DNA from: Parafilimonas sp.
GTDB taxonomy: Bacteria; Bacteroidota; Bacteroidia; Chitinophagales; Chitinophagaceae
DNA length: 5,801 bases
NCBI GenBank assembly: GCA_023251275.1
Contig: JAHEZC010000200.1
Coordinates: forward strand, 1-5,801
Direction of reading: 5' to 3'
Part shown: positions 1 through 5,801 of the stretch, piece after piece
Position numbering within the stretch: position 1 is the first letter of the stretch
How the letters are laid out: every line of letters starts with the position of its first letter
Position numbers and translations under genes: made by a program
The notes under the pieces: generated by a model
What the model was told of the DNA's origin: nothing
The model's database searches: none
What the model saw: only the letters and a program-made list of their open reading frames with translations

Positions 1-413
1 CTCATGCCTTTGCTCAGATCCTCTACTTTTTTATTCCACCAGGTTTGCATTTCCAGTCGCTCGAACCAGAATTTTATTTTTTCCATTGCTGCCGCTTTGC
101 TTAGTCCCTTCAGCCGGGCAAGATATAAAGCCTGTTCCCCAATTTTCATTTTTTTATACAAGCCTCTTTCTTCCGGCATATACCCGATTTTTACCACATC
201 ATTTAATGGGTCAAATCTTTTTCCATCAAAAATAATTTCCCCTTCATCCGGGTAAAAAATACCCGTTATCATTCTGAGGAGTGTGGTTTTACCTGCGCCA
301 TTCGGCCCAAGTAAGCCAAAGATGCTTCCCTTTTCAAGATTGAAGCTAAGGCCATCAACAGCCTTTTGGGTGGCATAATATTTTTTCAGATCGTGCAGTT
401 CCAGAAGCAGCAT
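1..413 (-). CDS. ABC transporter ATP-binding protein, NatA/ABC-2 type (partial, N-terminal 137 residues)
   Basis: This is the nucleotide-binding subunit of an ABC transporter, which would hydrolyse ATP at the inner face of the cytoplasmic membrane to drive a separate permease. The start is the ATG at 413-411 and the frame stays open to the window edge, so the C-terminal third or more is missing. The Walker A motif GPNGAGKT is at residues 36-43, inside LLGPNGAGKTTLLRMITG. The stretch GYMPEERGLY at 77-86 occupies the Q-loop position with Glu where many ABC ATPases have Gln; this wording is familiar from NatA-like ATPases of the ABC-2 exporter class. The beginning of the signature motif, LSKGM, is at 133-137, right at the edge. 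Walker B and the H-loop lie outside. A cognate ABC-2 permease would be expected beyond position 1, downstream of this gene. The substrate cannot be told. No Shine-Dalgarno sequence precedes the start. The family call is firm; the subclass is inferred from the Q-loop wording. Confidence 0.93.
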   Translation of the reverse strand, partial: MLLLELHDLKKYYATQKAVDGLSFNLEKGSIFGLLGPNGAGKTTLLRMITGIFYPDEGEIIFDGKRFDPLNDVVKIGYMPEERGLYKKMKIGEQALYLARLKGLSKAAAMEKIKFWFERLEMQTWWNKKVEDLSKGM

Positions 414-440
414 ACTTCACGGGTTTTTAAAATTTATGAT

Positions 441-448
441 TAAATGTA
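441..448 (-). promoter_or_regulatory. Possible -7 element for the ABC ATPase gene
   Basis: On the minus strand this reads TACATTTA, one base off the Bacteroidota -7 consensus TAnnTTTG, and lies 27 bases upstream of the ATG at 413. No clear TTTG -33 element is seen at the usual 19-21 base spacing. The rest of the 235-bp spacer (414-648) is very AT-rich and shows no gene, so a promoter for the ABC gene is expected here, but this precise site is weakly supported. Confidence 0.25.
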
Positions 449-648
449 ACCTGCAAATTGATTTGGTGTCTTTAAAATCAATTATTTGTATAAAAAAAGC
501 AAAGAATATTACATTAAATAGCTTTCTTATTTTTATTTAGTCATTAATTGTAAATAAAGACTAAGAATTTTATTATCAGCTTCGATGGTCAATAGCCGTG
601 CCTTAATAGCTATTACTGCTGCGCAGCGGGGAAATCAAATTGGTTATT

Positions 649-1023
649 TCAGAATGGCAAATCATCCACTATTTCAGAACCGGCATTCGCATCAAACTCC
701 TGATGAATTTCCGGCGGCGCTTCCTGTGTAAGCTTTATATGTTCCATTCTCCATGCGTCCAGGTTGGTAATATAATTTTCTTTCCCGTCTTTCGTCCACT
801 TACTTCCCTTCAAATTGAAAAGCACTTTTACTTCGTCGCCGATATTAAACCTGTCGGGTATGGAAGTCCTGTCCTGCACACATTGAAATTTTATATAGTT
901 GGTGATGAGGCGGCCATTAATTTCTTCGGATTTTTCTATGACGAATTCTCTTGTTTTAAAATTCTCAGTACGCTGTACTATATTATAAATGGCGATTAAT
1001 TTTCCTGTTATTTCAAATGACAT
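649..1023 (-). CDS. DUF3127 domain protein with SSB-like C-terminal tip
   Basis: This 124-residue protein matches the DUF3127 family as I remember it: it opens with MSFEITGKLI, continues with REFVIE and YIKFQCVQDR, then IGDEVKVLFNLKGSKW and the NLDAWRMEHI segment (about residues 87-96). The family is common in Bacteroidota and has no established function. The short beta-rich pattern suggests a small beta-barrel, perhaps OB-like. After residue 97 comes a short acidic linker ending in DDLPF (120-124), which closely resembles the C-terminal tip of single-stranded DNA-binding protein (DDDIPF in E. coli) that recruits partner proteins. I place the start at the ATG at 1023-1021. The frame is open to an ATG at 1122, but homologues begin at MSFEITGK and the best promoter candidate lies just upstream of 1023, inside that extension. 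The stop is TGA at 651-649. A role at single-stranded DNA is inference only. Confidence 0.9.
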   Translation of the reverse strand: MSFEITGKLIAIYNIVQRTENFKTREFVIEKSEEINGRLITNYIKFQCVQDRTSIPDRFNIGDEVKVLFNLKGSKWTKDGKENYITNLDAWRMEHIKLTQEAPPEIHQEFDANAGSEIVDDLPF

Positions 1024-1041
1024 GATGAATTGTTTGAGGCA

Positions 1042-1049
1042 CAAATGTA
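1042..1049 (-). promoter_or_regulatory. Bacteroidota-type -7 promoter element for the DUF3127 gene
   Basis: The minus strand reads TACATTTG, an exact match to the Bacteroidota housekeeping -7 consensus TAnnTTTG. It lies 18 bases upstream of the ATG at 1023, which would give a leader of roughly 12-15 bases. The -33 element is poor: the nearest candidate, CTTTA, is about 23 bases upstream, slightly too far. If used, this promoter excludes the longer start at 1122. Confidence 0.45.
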
Positions 1050-1112
1050 GATGAAAAGGCGTCGCATTCCGGTAAAGCATGTTTAAAAAAAGTTTTCTAT
1101 GGTGTATATCTC

Positions 1113-1119
1113 TAATTTG
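1113..1119 (+). promoter_or_regulatory. Weak -7-like element for the LOG-family gene
   Basis: TAATTTG resembles the Bacteroidota -7 box TAnnTTTG with one base missing from the spacer. It ends 18 bases before the ATG at 1138. A T-rich TTTT at 1093-1096 is the only candidate for the -33 element and the spacing is short. The gene must have a promoter in this 114-bp divergent spacer or read-through from elsewhere, but this site is only a candidate. Confidence 0.2.
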
Positions 1120-1137
1120 CATTGATTTTTTTGTTGT

Positions 1138-1878
1138 ATGAATCAGAAAATAAGCACTCCCCGGATTATACCTGCACGCACAGATGTTTATCTTGAAGGT
1201 CCCAAGCCCAGGTTTTACGAATTAGGCTTTGCATGGCGGGTGCTTATACAATTTTTAAAAGGCTTTCGTGAATTGCATTTTGTGGGGCCCTGCATTACTG
1301 TTTTTGGATCTGCAAGATTTAAAGACGACCATGATTATTACAAAGCTGCTTATGAATTTGGTAAACGTATCGCTGAAATGGGATTCACGACCATGACGGG
1401 TGGTGGCCCCGGCATTATGGAGGCCGCAAACAGGGGCGCTTTTGAAAACAACGGGTATTCAGTTGGTTGCAATATTGTGCTTCCTCATGAACAGCAGCCT
1501 AATCCCTATGTACATAAATCTATCAGTATAGATTTCTTTTTTGTGCGCAAAGTGCTGCTTGTAAAATATTCTTATTCCTTCATTATTATGCCGGGAGGAT
1601 TTGGTACGATGGATGAATTTTTTGAAACGCTTACGCTTATTCAGACAAATGTGATCAATGATTTTCCAATAGTGCTTTTTGGCAAAGAATATTTTCAGCC
1701 ATTAGTGGATTATATACAACAAATGGCTGAGCAGGGAACTATTTCTGCTGATGACTTAAAATTAGTATTACACACAAATGATATTGACGAAGCGATTATG
1801 CATATCAGCAAATATATTTCTCTCAACTATAAAGTAAAACCACGAAAAAAATTGTGGTGGCTGCTGGAGAAAAGATGA
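1138..1878 (+). CDS. LOG family protein (TIGR00730, Rossmann fold; nucleoside monophosphate phosphoribohydrolase-like)
   Basis: This is a cytoplasmic Rossmann-fold enzyme of the LOG / 'lysine decarboxylase-like' family, whose characterised members cleave the N-glycosidic bond of cytokinin riboside or purine 5'-monophosphates, releasing the base and ribose 5-phosphate. The fold begins with CITVFGSARF (residues 52-61). The glycine-rich GGGPGIMEAANRG is at 88-100, the conserved Arg-Lys pair at 137-138 in FFVRKVLL, and the hallmark PGGFGTMDE at 152-160, where Glu160 is the presumed catalytic acid. At 246 residues it is longer than a minimal LOG protein (about 190), because of an N-terminal extension of some 45 residues and a basic tail rich in Lys, Arg and Trp. 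Historical 'lysine decarboxylase' labels for this family are misleading. The ATG at 1138 has no Shine-Dalgarno sequence; the TGA is at 1876-1878. The gene is divergent from the DUF3127 gene and 182 bp before the AsmA gene. The true substrate is not visible here. Confidence 0.95.
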   Translation: MNQKISTPRIIPARTDVYLEGPKPRFYELGFAWRVLIQFLKGFRELHFVGPCITVFGSARFKDDHDYYKAAYEFGKRIAEMGFTTMTGGGPGIMEAANRGAFENNGYSVGCNIVLPHEQQPNPYVHKSISIDFFFVRKVLLVKYSYSFIIMPGGFGTMDEFFETLTLIQTNVINDFPIVLFGKEYFQPLVDYIQQMAEQGTISADDLKLVLHTNDIDEAIMHISKYISLNYKVKPRKKLWWLLEKR

Positions 1879-1919
1879 AATTGTTTTTTCTGTTTTGTAA
1901 AACCGGCATTCTTCTCATT

Positions 1920-1994
1920 GGAGTATCTGTGCAACATCCCGGCAGGTTCAACTGAAAAATTCAGAATCGGTATGTTGCACTCCTGATATTTTTT
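1920..1994 (+). terminator. Long imperfect hairpin with T-run after the LOG gene (candidate terminator)
   Basis: The arms GTGCAACAT (1929-1937) and ATGTTGCAC (1972-1980) are perfect inverted copies. The stem extends inward past one C/T mismatch by CCG (1939-1941) with CGG (1968-1970), and outward by GGA (1920-1922) with TCC (1981-1983) across a six-base bulge. A small inner hairpin, CTGAA (1952-1956) and TTCAG (1960-1964), sits in the loop. A run of six T follows at 1989-1994. This fits an unusual intrinsic terminator of the LOG gene, or a structured leader ahead of the AsmA gene. The wide loop and the six-base gap before the T-run are atypical. Confidence 0.4.
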
Positions 1995-2060
1995 ATAAAG
2001 TGAAAAAATCCGCTTAGATTAGTATGTTGACTGCTCTATTTTATTATTCAATATTTTTCC

Positions 2061-5000
2061 ATGAAATCTTCCCTGAAGCGGATATTTTTTAAGACGCTGA
2101 AAATAACAGGCATCTTATCGGGAAGCATTTTATTGCTGATGTTTTTATTGCCTTACCTTTTCCCGGATTTCGTTGCAAAGAAAATAAAATCATGGGCGAA
2201 TGATGCGATCACCACGGAACTTGATTTTTCAAAAGCAAGGTTGTCATTCTTTCATCATTTTCCATCACTTACTTTATCGCTTTACGATTTTACTTTGAAG
2301 GGATCAAAACCATTTGAGCAGGATACGCTTGTCGCTGCACATGAAATCGCTTTGGGCATTGATCTCTCCACCATTTTTTCAGACAAGATCAGCATCAACC
2401 AGATATTCGTTGATGAAGCAAAAATTCATGTTTCAGTAAATGAAAAAGGTGAATTTAATTATAATGTATATCATGCCGATACCACTGCCAAACACACAGA
2501 CAGCAGCAGCGCCTCATTGAAAATAGAAAATATCGAGATCAAAAATACCAACATCGTCTATGATGATAAATCTGTTCCGATGCTGATCACAGCAAGTGGT
2601 TTCCACTATTCAGGTAAAGGAGATTTAAGTAAAGCGATATTTGATCTTTATACCAATATGCAGGTTGCTTCATTCAGTTTTGTATATGGCGGCCAATCTT
2701 ATATTTCTGATAAAAAACTGAATGCAGAACTTATTACGAGGATCAATACCAGTTCACTTGAATTATTGTTTCAGAAAAATGATCTCAGGATCAACCAGCT
2801 TCCGCTGCAGTTCAACGGAAGATTTGATTTTCTAAAAAACGGTTATGACATGGATTTTAAACTGGAATCCAAAGCCACTGATCTGCATGATGTGTTCACC
2901 GCGCTTCCGCCTGAACTTGCCGGATGGCTAAGCAAAACTGAGTTGAAGGGCAATACGGAAATGTATGCAGCTTTAAAAGGTAAATACATAGAAGAAACGC
3001 AAACAATGCCCGACCTCAGTTTTACGATGAAGATAAGGAATGGTTTTATCTCGCATCAAAAGAGTCCTTCACCTGTAAAAAATCTTTTTCTCAATTTGGA
3101 TGTCCAACTTCGTTCATTGAACACGGACAGTCTGCATGTAAATATTGATTCAATCTTCTTCAATATTGATCATGATTACTTCAGTTCCATACTCCGTATC
3201 ACAGGTTTGAATAAGCCTTATATCGAAACAAAAATAAATTCAGAAATTGATCTGGGTAAATGGACAAAGGCATTCGGTATTGGTGGCTTTGACCTGAAAG
3301 GCATATACAGCCTGCATTTCAACGCGAATGGCAAATATGAAACAGGAATTCAACATACAGGAATCAGGAAGACTGAAACTGCTATTACAAGTATCCCTTC
3401 ATTCAATCTGAAATCTTCCTTAACGAATGGCTATTTCAAATTCGCATCATTGCCGCAGGCATTGCAAAATATCAGCTTCAATATAAATGCTTACTGCCCT
3501 GATAATAAATTCGAACACGCAGTATTGTCTATCGAAAATATTAATGCTGACCTGATGAATAATTTTATCAAAGGATATTTCAGGTTAAGCGCTGCAAAAG
3601 ATTACCCCATTGATGCAGTATTGCAAACTGCCTTTCATCTTTCAGACATCAAACAATTTTATCCCATTGATAATGACAGTATCAACGTGTCCGGTGATCT
3701 GAATATTGATATAAGCACAAAAGGAAAATATAATCCTTCCCAAAAATTATTTCCTCTTACCAAAGCTTTATTAAGCCTGAAGAACGGCTCTTTGCAAACA
3801 AAATATTATCCGCATCCCTTAGAAAAAATACAGGTTGAGGCAACTGTTATCAATACGGACGGTACGATGAAAAGTATGGATATAAAAATCAAACCTGTTT
3901 CATTTGAATTTGAAGGCCATCCATTCATGCTGCGCGCAGCATTAGAAAATTTTGATGACTTGAAATATGATATAACATCACGGGGAAAAATTGATGTGGG
4001 CAAAATATACAGCGTGTTTGCACTGAAAGGTTATGATGTGAAAGGATTTATACAAACAGATATTGCATTGCACGGCTCGCAGGCTGATGCCGCGGCAGGC
4101 AGGTATGAGAAGCTTGATAATAAAGGCACAATGGAATTAAGCAACATCGTATTTAGTCCAGAAATATTTCCATTGCCATTCATTATTTCCACCGGCTTAT
4201 TTCGTTTTGAACAGGATAAAATGTGGTTCGATTCTTTTAAAGCACATTATGGAAAATCTGATATCACACTCAACGGGAATTTACTCAATGTCATTAATTA
4301 TGCTTTGCAATCAAATCAAACATTAAAAGGAAATTTTGATCTCAAAAGCAATTACATACTTGCAGATGAATTTATGGCTTTTGCCGGCAATGCAAATACT
4401 TCAGCTTCCGCTAAAGCAAATACCTCTGCCGGAGTTATTATTGTGCCGGACAATCTTTCGCTTACATTCAATGCTGCAGCATCAAATGTTTCATTGAGTG
4501 GCTTGGGAATAAAAGATTTCAAAGGACAGATGGTGATTGACAGCAGTAAAATAAAATTGAATCAAACAGGATTCAATCTTATCGGCACAAGTGTAAACAT
4601 GGATGCTTCTTATACGAGTTTGTCCCCGCGCAGAGCTTATTTTGATTATCACATCAGCGCAAAAAATTTTGATATAAAACGAGCATATAATGAAATAAAA
4701 ATCTTTCACGATTTGGCGACTTCCGCTTCCAAAGCTGAAGGCATTGTTTCACTTGATTATTCATTAAGCGGCAAGCTTGACGAAAACATGTATCCTGTTT
4801 ATCCTTCCTTAAAAGGTGGCGGTGTGCTGTCACTCGAAAAGGTGAAAATTATGGGACTGAAACTTTTCAGTGCGGTAAGCAAAGCCACCAGCAGGGACAG
4901 CCTGAATAATCCCAATCTTTCCAAAGTAAATATCAGGTCTTCTATTGCAAATAATATCATCACAATTGAACGCACAAAAATGCGTGTGTTTGGCTTCAGA

Positions 5001-5198
5001 CCAAGGTTTGAGGGACAAGTGAGCTTTGATGGTGATTTGCATCTGTCGGGGCGCCTTGGCTTGCCGCCGTTTGGTATTTTCGGAATTCCTTTTACTGTCA
5101 CGGGCACACAGGAGAAACCTATAGTGAAATTGAAAAGAGACAAAGCAGGAAACGCTTTGCAGGAAAAAGAAGATAAGGAAGAAGATGATCAGCAGTAA
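2061..5198 (+). CDS. AsmA family protein, membrane-anchored envelope protein of 1045 residues
   Basis: This matches the large AsmA-type proteins of Bacteroidota. Members of the AsmA/TamB/YhdP group are inner-membrane-anchored periplasmic proteins thought to form a long beta-groove that carries phospholipid or maintains the outer membrane. A basic N-terminus (residues 1-12) is followed by one membrane segment (about 13-34, LKITGILSGSILLLMFLLPY). The AsmA N-terminal region runs from about 50 to 135, with LDFSKARLSFFHHFPSL and LGIDLSTIFSDKISI. A Ser/Thr-rich linker is at 139-151. The middle is a series of alternating beta-strand units with a recurring 'D-hydrophobic ... G-x-h-x-h-x-h-x-G-K' signature about every 120 residues (near 273, 396, 525, 644, 760 and 870). 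The conserved AsmA_2-like end (about 850-1022) closes with GLPPFGIFGIPFTVTG, and a highly charged tail of 23 residues follows. The frame is intact. The ATG at 2061 places the membrane anchor at the N-terminus as expected. No Shine-Dalgarno sequence is seen. Substrate and partners are unknown. Confidence 0.93.
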   Translation: MKSSLKRIFFKTLKITGILSGSILLLMFLLPYLFPDFVAKKIKSWANDAITTELDFSKARLSFFHHFPSLTLSLYDFTLKGSKPFEQDTLVAAHEIALGIDLSTIFSDKISINQIFVDEAKIHVSVNEKGEFNYNVYHADTTAKHTDSSSASLKIENIEIKNTNIVYDDKSVPMLITASGFHYSGKGDLSKAIFDLYTNMQVASFSFVYGGQSYISDKKLNAELITRINTSSLELLFQKNDLRINQLPLQFNGRFDFLKNGYDMDFKLESKATDLHDVFTALPPELAGWLSKTELKGNTEMYAALKGKYIEETQTMPDLSFTMKIRNGFISHQKSPSPVKNLFLNLDVQLRSLNTDSLHVNIDSIFFNIDHDYFSSILRITGLNKPYIETKINSEIDLGKWTKAFGIGGFDLKGIYSLHFNANGKYETGIQHTGIRKTETAITSIPSFNLKSSLTNGYFKFASLPQALQNISFNINAYCPDNKFEHAVLSIENINADLMNNFIKGYFRLSAAKDYPIDAVLQTAFHLSDIKQFYPIDNDSINVSGDLNIDISTKGKYNPSQKLFPLTKALLSLKNGSLQTKYYPHPLEKIQVEATVINTDGTMKSMDIKIKPVSFEFEGHPFMLRAALENFDDLKYDITSRGKIDVGKIYSVFALKGYDVKGFIQTDIALHGSQADAAAGRYEKLDNKGTMELSNIVFSPEIFPLPFIISTGLFRFEQDKMWFDSFKAHYGKSDITLNGNLLNVINYALQSNQTLKGNFDLKSNYILADEFMAFAGNANTSASAKANTSAGVIIVPDNLSLTFNAAASNVSLSGLGIKDFKGQMVIDSSKIKLNQTGFNLIGTSVNMDASYTSLSPRRAYFDYHISAKNFDIKRAYNEIKIFHDLATSASKAEGIVSLDYSLSGKLDENMYPVYPSLKGGGVLSLEKVKIMGLKLFSAVSKATSRDSLNNPNLSKVNIRSSIANNIITIERTKMRVFGFRPRFEGQVSFDGDLHLSGRLGLPPFGIFGIPFTVTGTQEKPIVKLKRDKAGNALQEKEDKEEDDQQ
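4392..4429 (+). repeat. Short direct repeat inside the AsmA gene
   Basis: GCAAATACTTCAGC (4392-4405) and GCAAATACCTCTGC (4416-4429) are 14-base copies 24 bases apart, differing at two third-codon positions. They encode Ala-Asn-Thr-Ser-Ala twice (residues 778-782 and 786-790) in a low-complexity linker between strand units. An in-frame duplication of eight codons is the simplest explanation. Confidence 0.5.
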
Positions 5199-5231
5199 TG
5201 CAATGATTATACAGTAGTGTATTATTTGAAC

Positions 5232-5299
5232 CACAATAGGACATAGAACACAATAGAACAAAACACATAGCTATGTGAAAGCTTATGTAACTATGTTCC
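5232..5299. repeat. Palindromic intergenic element of CACA(A)TAG / CTATGTG units
   Basis: The spacer after the AsmA gene contains four forward units: CACAATAG (5232-5239), ACATAG (5241-5246), CACAATAG (5249-5256) and CACATAG (5264-5270). Three units in opposite orientation follow: CTATGTG (5271-5277), CTTATGT (5282-5288) and CTATGTTCC (5291-5299). The centre is a perfect 14-base palindrome, CACATAGCTATGTG (5264-5277), and GGACATAG (5239-5246) can pair with CTATGTTCC with one bulged base. The whole forms an imperfect nested hairpin. It could end AsmA transcription, though no T-run directly follows, or be a REP-like dispersed element. I have an impression of similar intergenic sequence in other Bacteroidota genomes but cannot verify it. 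Confidence 0.55.
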
Positions 5300-5387
5300 T
5301 GATGCGGTCAAATTTTAATGAGCCTCTCTTGAAACGAAAATTAGAGATACCCAAAATGGATTATTTTTATTTCTTTATGATCAAATT

Positions 5388-5801
5388 ATGACAACGAATA
5401 TTAACACAATCATTTTTGATTTAGGCGGAGTGCTTATTGACTGGAATCCGCGGTATGTGTACAGGACAATTTTTGATAGCGAAGAAAAGATCAGTTGGTT
5501 CTTCGAAAATATCTGCACACACGACTGGAATGAAATGCAGGATGCAGGCTATCCTTTACAACTTGCAACAGAGGAACTTGTCGCCAAACATCCCGAATGG
5601 GAAAATGAGATACGGGCTTATTATGGCCGATGGGTCGAAATGCTTGGCGGGCCGATTCTTGAATCAGTGGAAATTTTCCGGCAGTTAAAACAAAAAAACA
5701 ACATGCAGTTTTATGCGCTTACCAACTGGAGCGCAGAGACTTTTGCGGTTGCACTGGAGCTGTATGATTTTCTGCACTGGTTCGATGGACGTTTGGTAAG
5801 C
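5388..5801 (+). CDS. HAD superfamily phosphatase, subfamily IA (partial, N-terminal 138 residues)
   Basis: This is a cytoplasmic haloacid dehalogenase-type hydrolase, probably acting on a small phosphorylated metabolite through a phospho-aspartate intermediate. Motif I is IIFDLGGVLIDWNP (residues 8-21) with the nucleophile at Asp11. The usual second Asp, two positions later, is Gly13, as in YihX-like sugar phosphatases (FDLGN) and many HAD-IA proteins, so this is not a sign of decay. The helical cap region spans roughly residues 20-90 and contains HDWNEMQDAG. Motif II is LTNWSAETF (111-119), with Thr112 in the Ser/Thr position. The motif III lysine and the acidic motif IV lie beyond the window, where the frame is still open. 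The ATG at 5388 is chosen because it sits just ahead of motif I and no other in-frame ATG is nearby upstream; no Shine-Dalgarno sequence is seen. Substrate cannot be assigned. It follows the AsmA gene by 189 bp on the same strand and probably has its own promoter. Confidence 0.93.
   Translation, partial: MTTNINTIIFDLGGVLIDWNPRYVYRTIFDSEEKISWFFENICTHDWNEMQDAGYPLQLATEELVAKHPEWENEIRAYYGRWVEMLGGPILESVEIFRQLKQKNNMQFYALTNWSAETFAVALELYDFLHWFDGRLVS

Noticed and set aside
4..255. Plus-strand 83-codon frame at the left edge
   Set aside because: It is antisense to the ABC ATPase, which carries Walker A and the start of the signature motif.
591..627. Inverted repeat AATAGC/GCTATT (591-596, 609-614) and the palindrome GCTGCGCAGC (618-627) after the DUF3127 gene
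   Set aside because: The stems are short, the two structures are separate, and no good T-run follows on the minus strand, so a terminator call is not supported.
640..999. Plus-strand open frame of 119 codons
   Set aside because: It is antisense to the well-recognised DUF3127 gene and shows no family resemblance; it is a shadow of that gene.
1024..1122. N-terminal extension of the DUF3127 protein to the ATG at 1122
   Set aside because: The family starts at MSFEITGK, and the extension would contain the promoter candidate and nearly fill the divergent spacer.
2027..2055. Sigma-70-like TTGACT (2027-2032) and AATATT (2050-2055) with a 17-base spacer before the AsmA gene
   Set aside because: The putative -10 would be only five bases from the ATG, and this organism appears to use Bacteroidota-type promoters.
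4830..5261. Minus-strand open frames opposite the end of the AsmA gene (also 4799-5143, 4491-4709 and 3806-4003)
   Set aside because: They lie wholly or largely antisense to a clearly coding gene and their translations look like non-protein composition.
5437..5688. Plus-strand 83-codon frame
   Set aside because: It overlaps the HAD phosphatase in another frame; the HAD frame carries motifs I and II and is the real one.
1..5801. A novel multi-gene system linking the ABC ATPase, DUF3127, LOG, AsmA and HAD proteins
   Set aside because: The genes lie on two strands with separate spacers, belong to widespread housekeeping-type families, and show no defence, mobile or biosynthetic context.
1..5801. 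RNA genes, CRISPR arrays, insertion sequences, attachment sites or origins
   Set aside because: No tRNA-like cloverleaf, regularly spaced repeat-spacer pattern, transposase or DnaA-box cluster was seen on reading the sequence.

Overview
The window looks like an ordinary chromosomal stretch from a member of the Bacteroidota, most likely the Chitinophagales/Sphingobacteriales side. The evidence is an AT-rich sequence, a DUF3127 protein, a very long Bacteroidota-style AsmA protein, no visible Shine-Dalgarno sequence before any of the five starts, and one exact match to the Bacteroidota -7 promoter element (TAnnTTTG). This assignment rests on family recognition and sequence style, not on a database search.

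Layout. Positions 1-413 (minus) hold the N-terminal part of an ABC-2/NatA-type transporter ATPase that runs off the left edge. Positions 414-648 are non-coding and hold only a weak promoter candidate. Positions 649-1023 (minus) encode a 124-residue DUF3127 protein with an SSB-like acidic C-terminal tip. A 114-bp divergent spacer follows. Positions 1138-1878 (plus) encode a LOG/TIGR00730 Rossmann-fold protein. The 182-bp gap after it contains a long imperfect hairpin with a following T-run, and a 26-codon signal-peptide-like reading frame that overlaps the upstream stop. Positions 2061-5198 (plus) encode a 1045-residue AsmA-family membrane-anchored envelope protein. The next spacer carries a palindromic element built from CACA(A)TAG / CTATGTG units. 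Positions 5388-5801 (plus) hold the N-terminal 138 residues of a HAD-superfamily phosphatase that runs off the right edge.

The genes do not form one obvious pathway. The ABC ATPase and the AsmA protein both belong to envelope or transport biology, but they are on opposite strands, separated by unrelated genes, and probably independent. I find no convincing undescribed multi-gene system. The points most worth a second look are non-coding or structural: the palindromic element at 5232-5299, the hairpin and short reading frame between the LOG and AsmA genes, the ~120-residue internal repeat of the AsmA protein, and the SSB-like tip on the DUF3127 protein.
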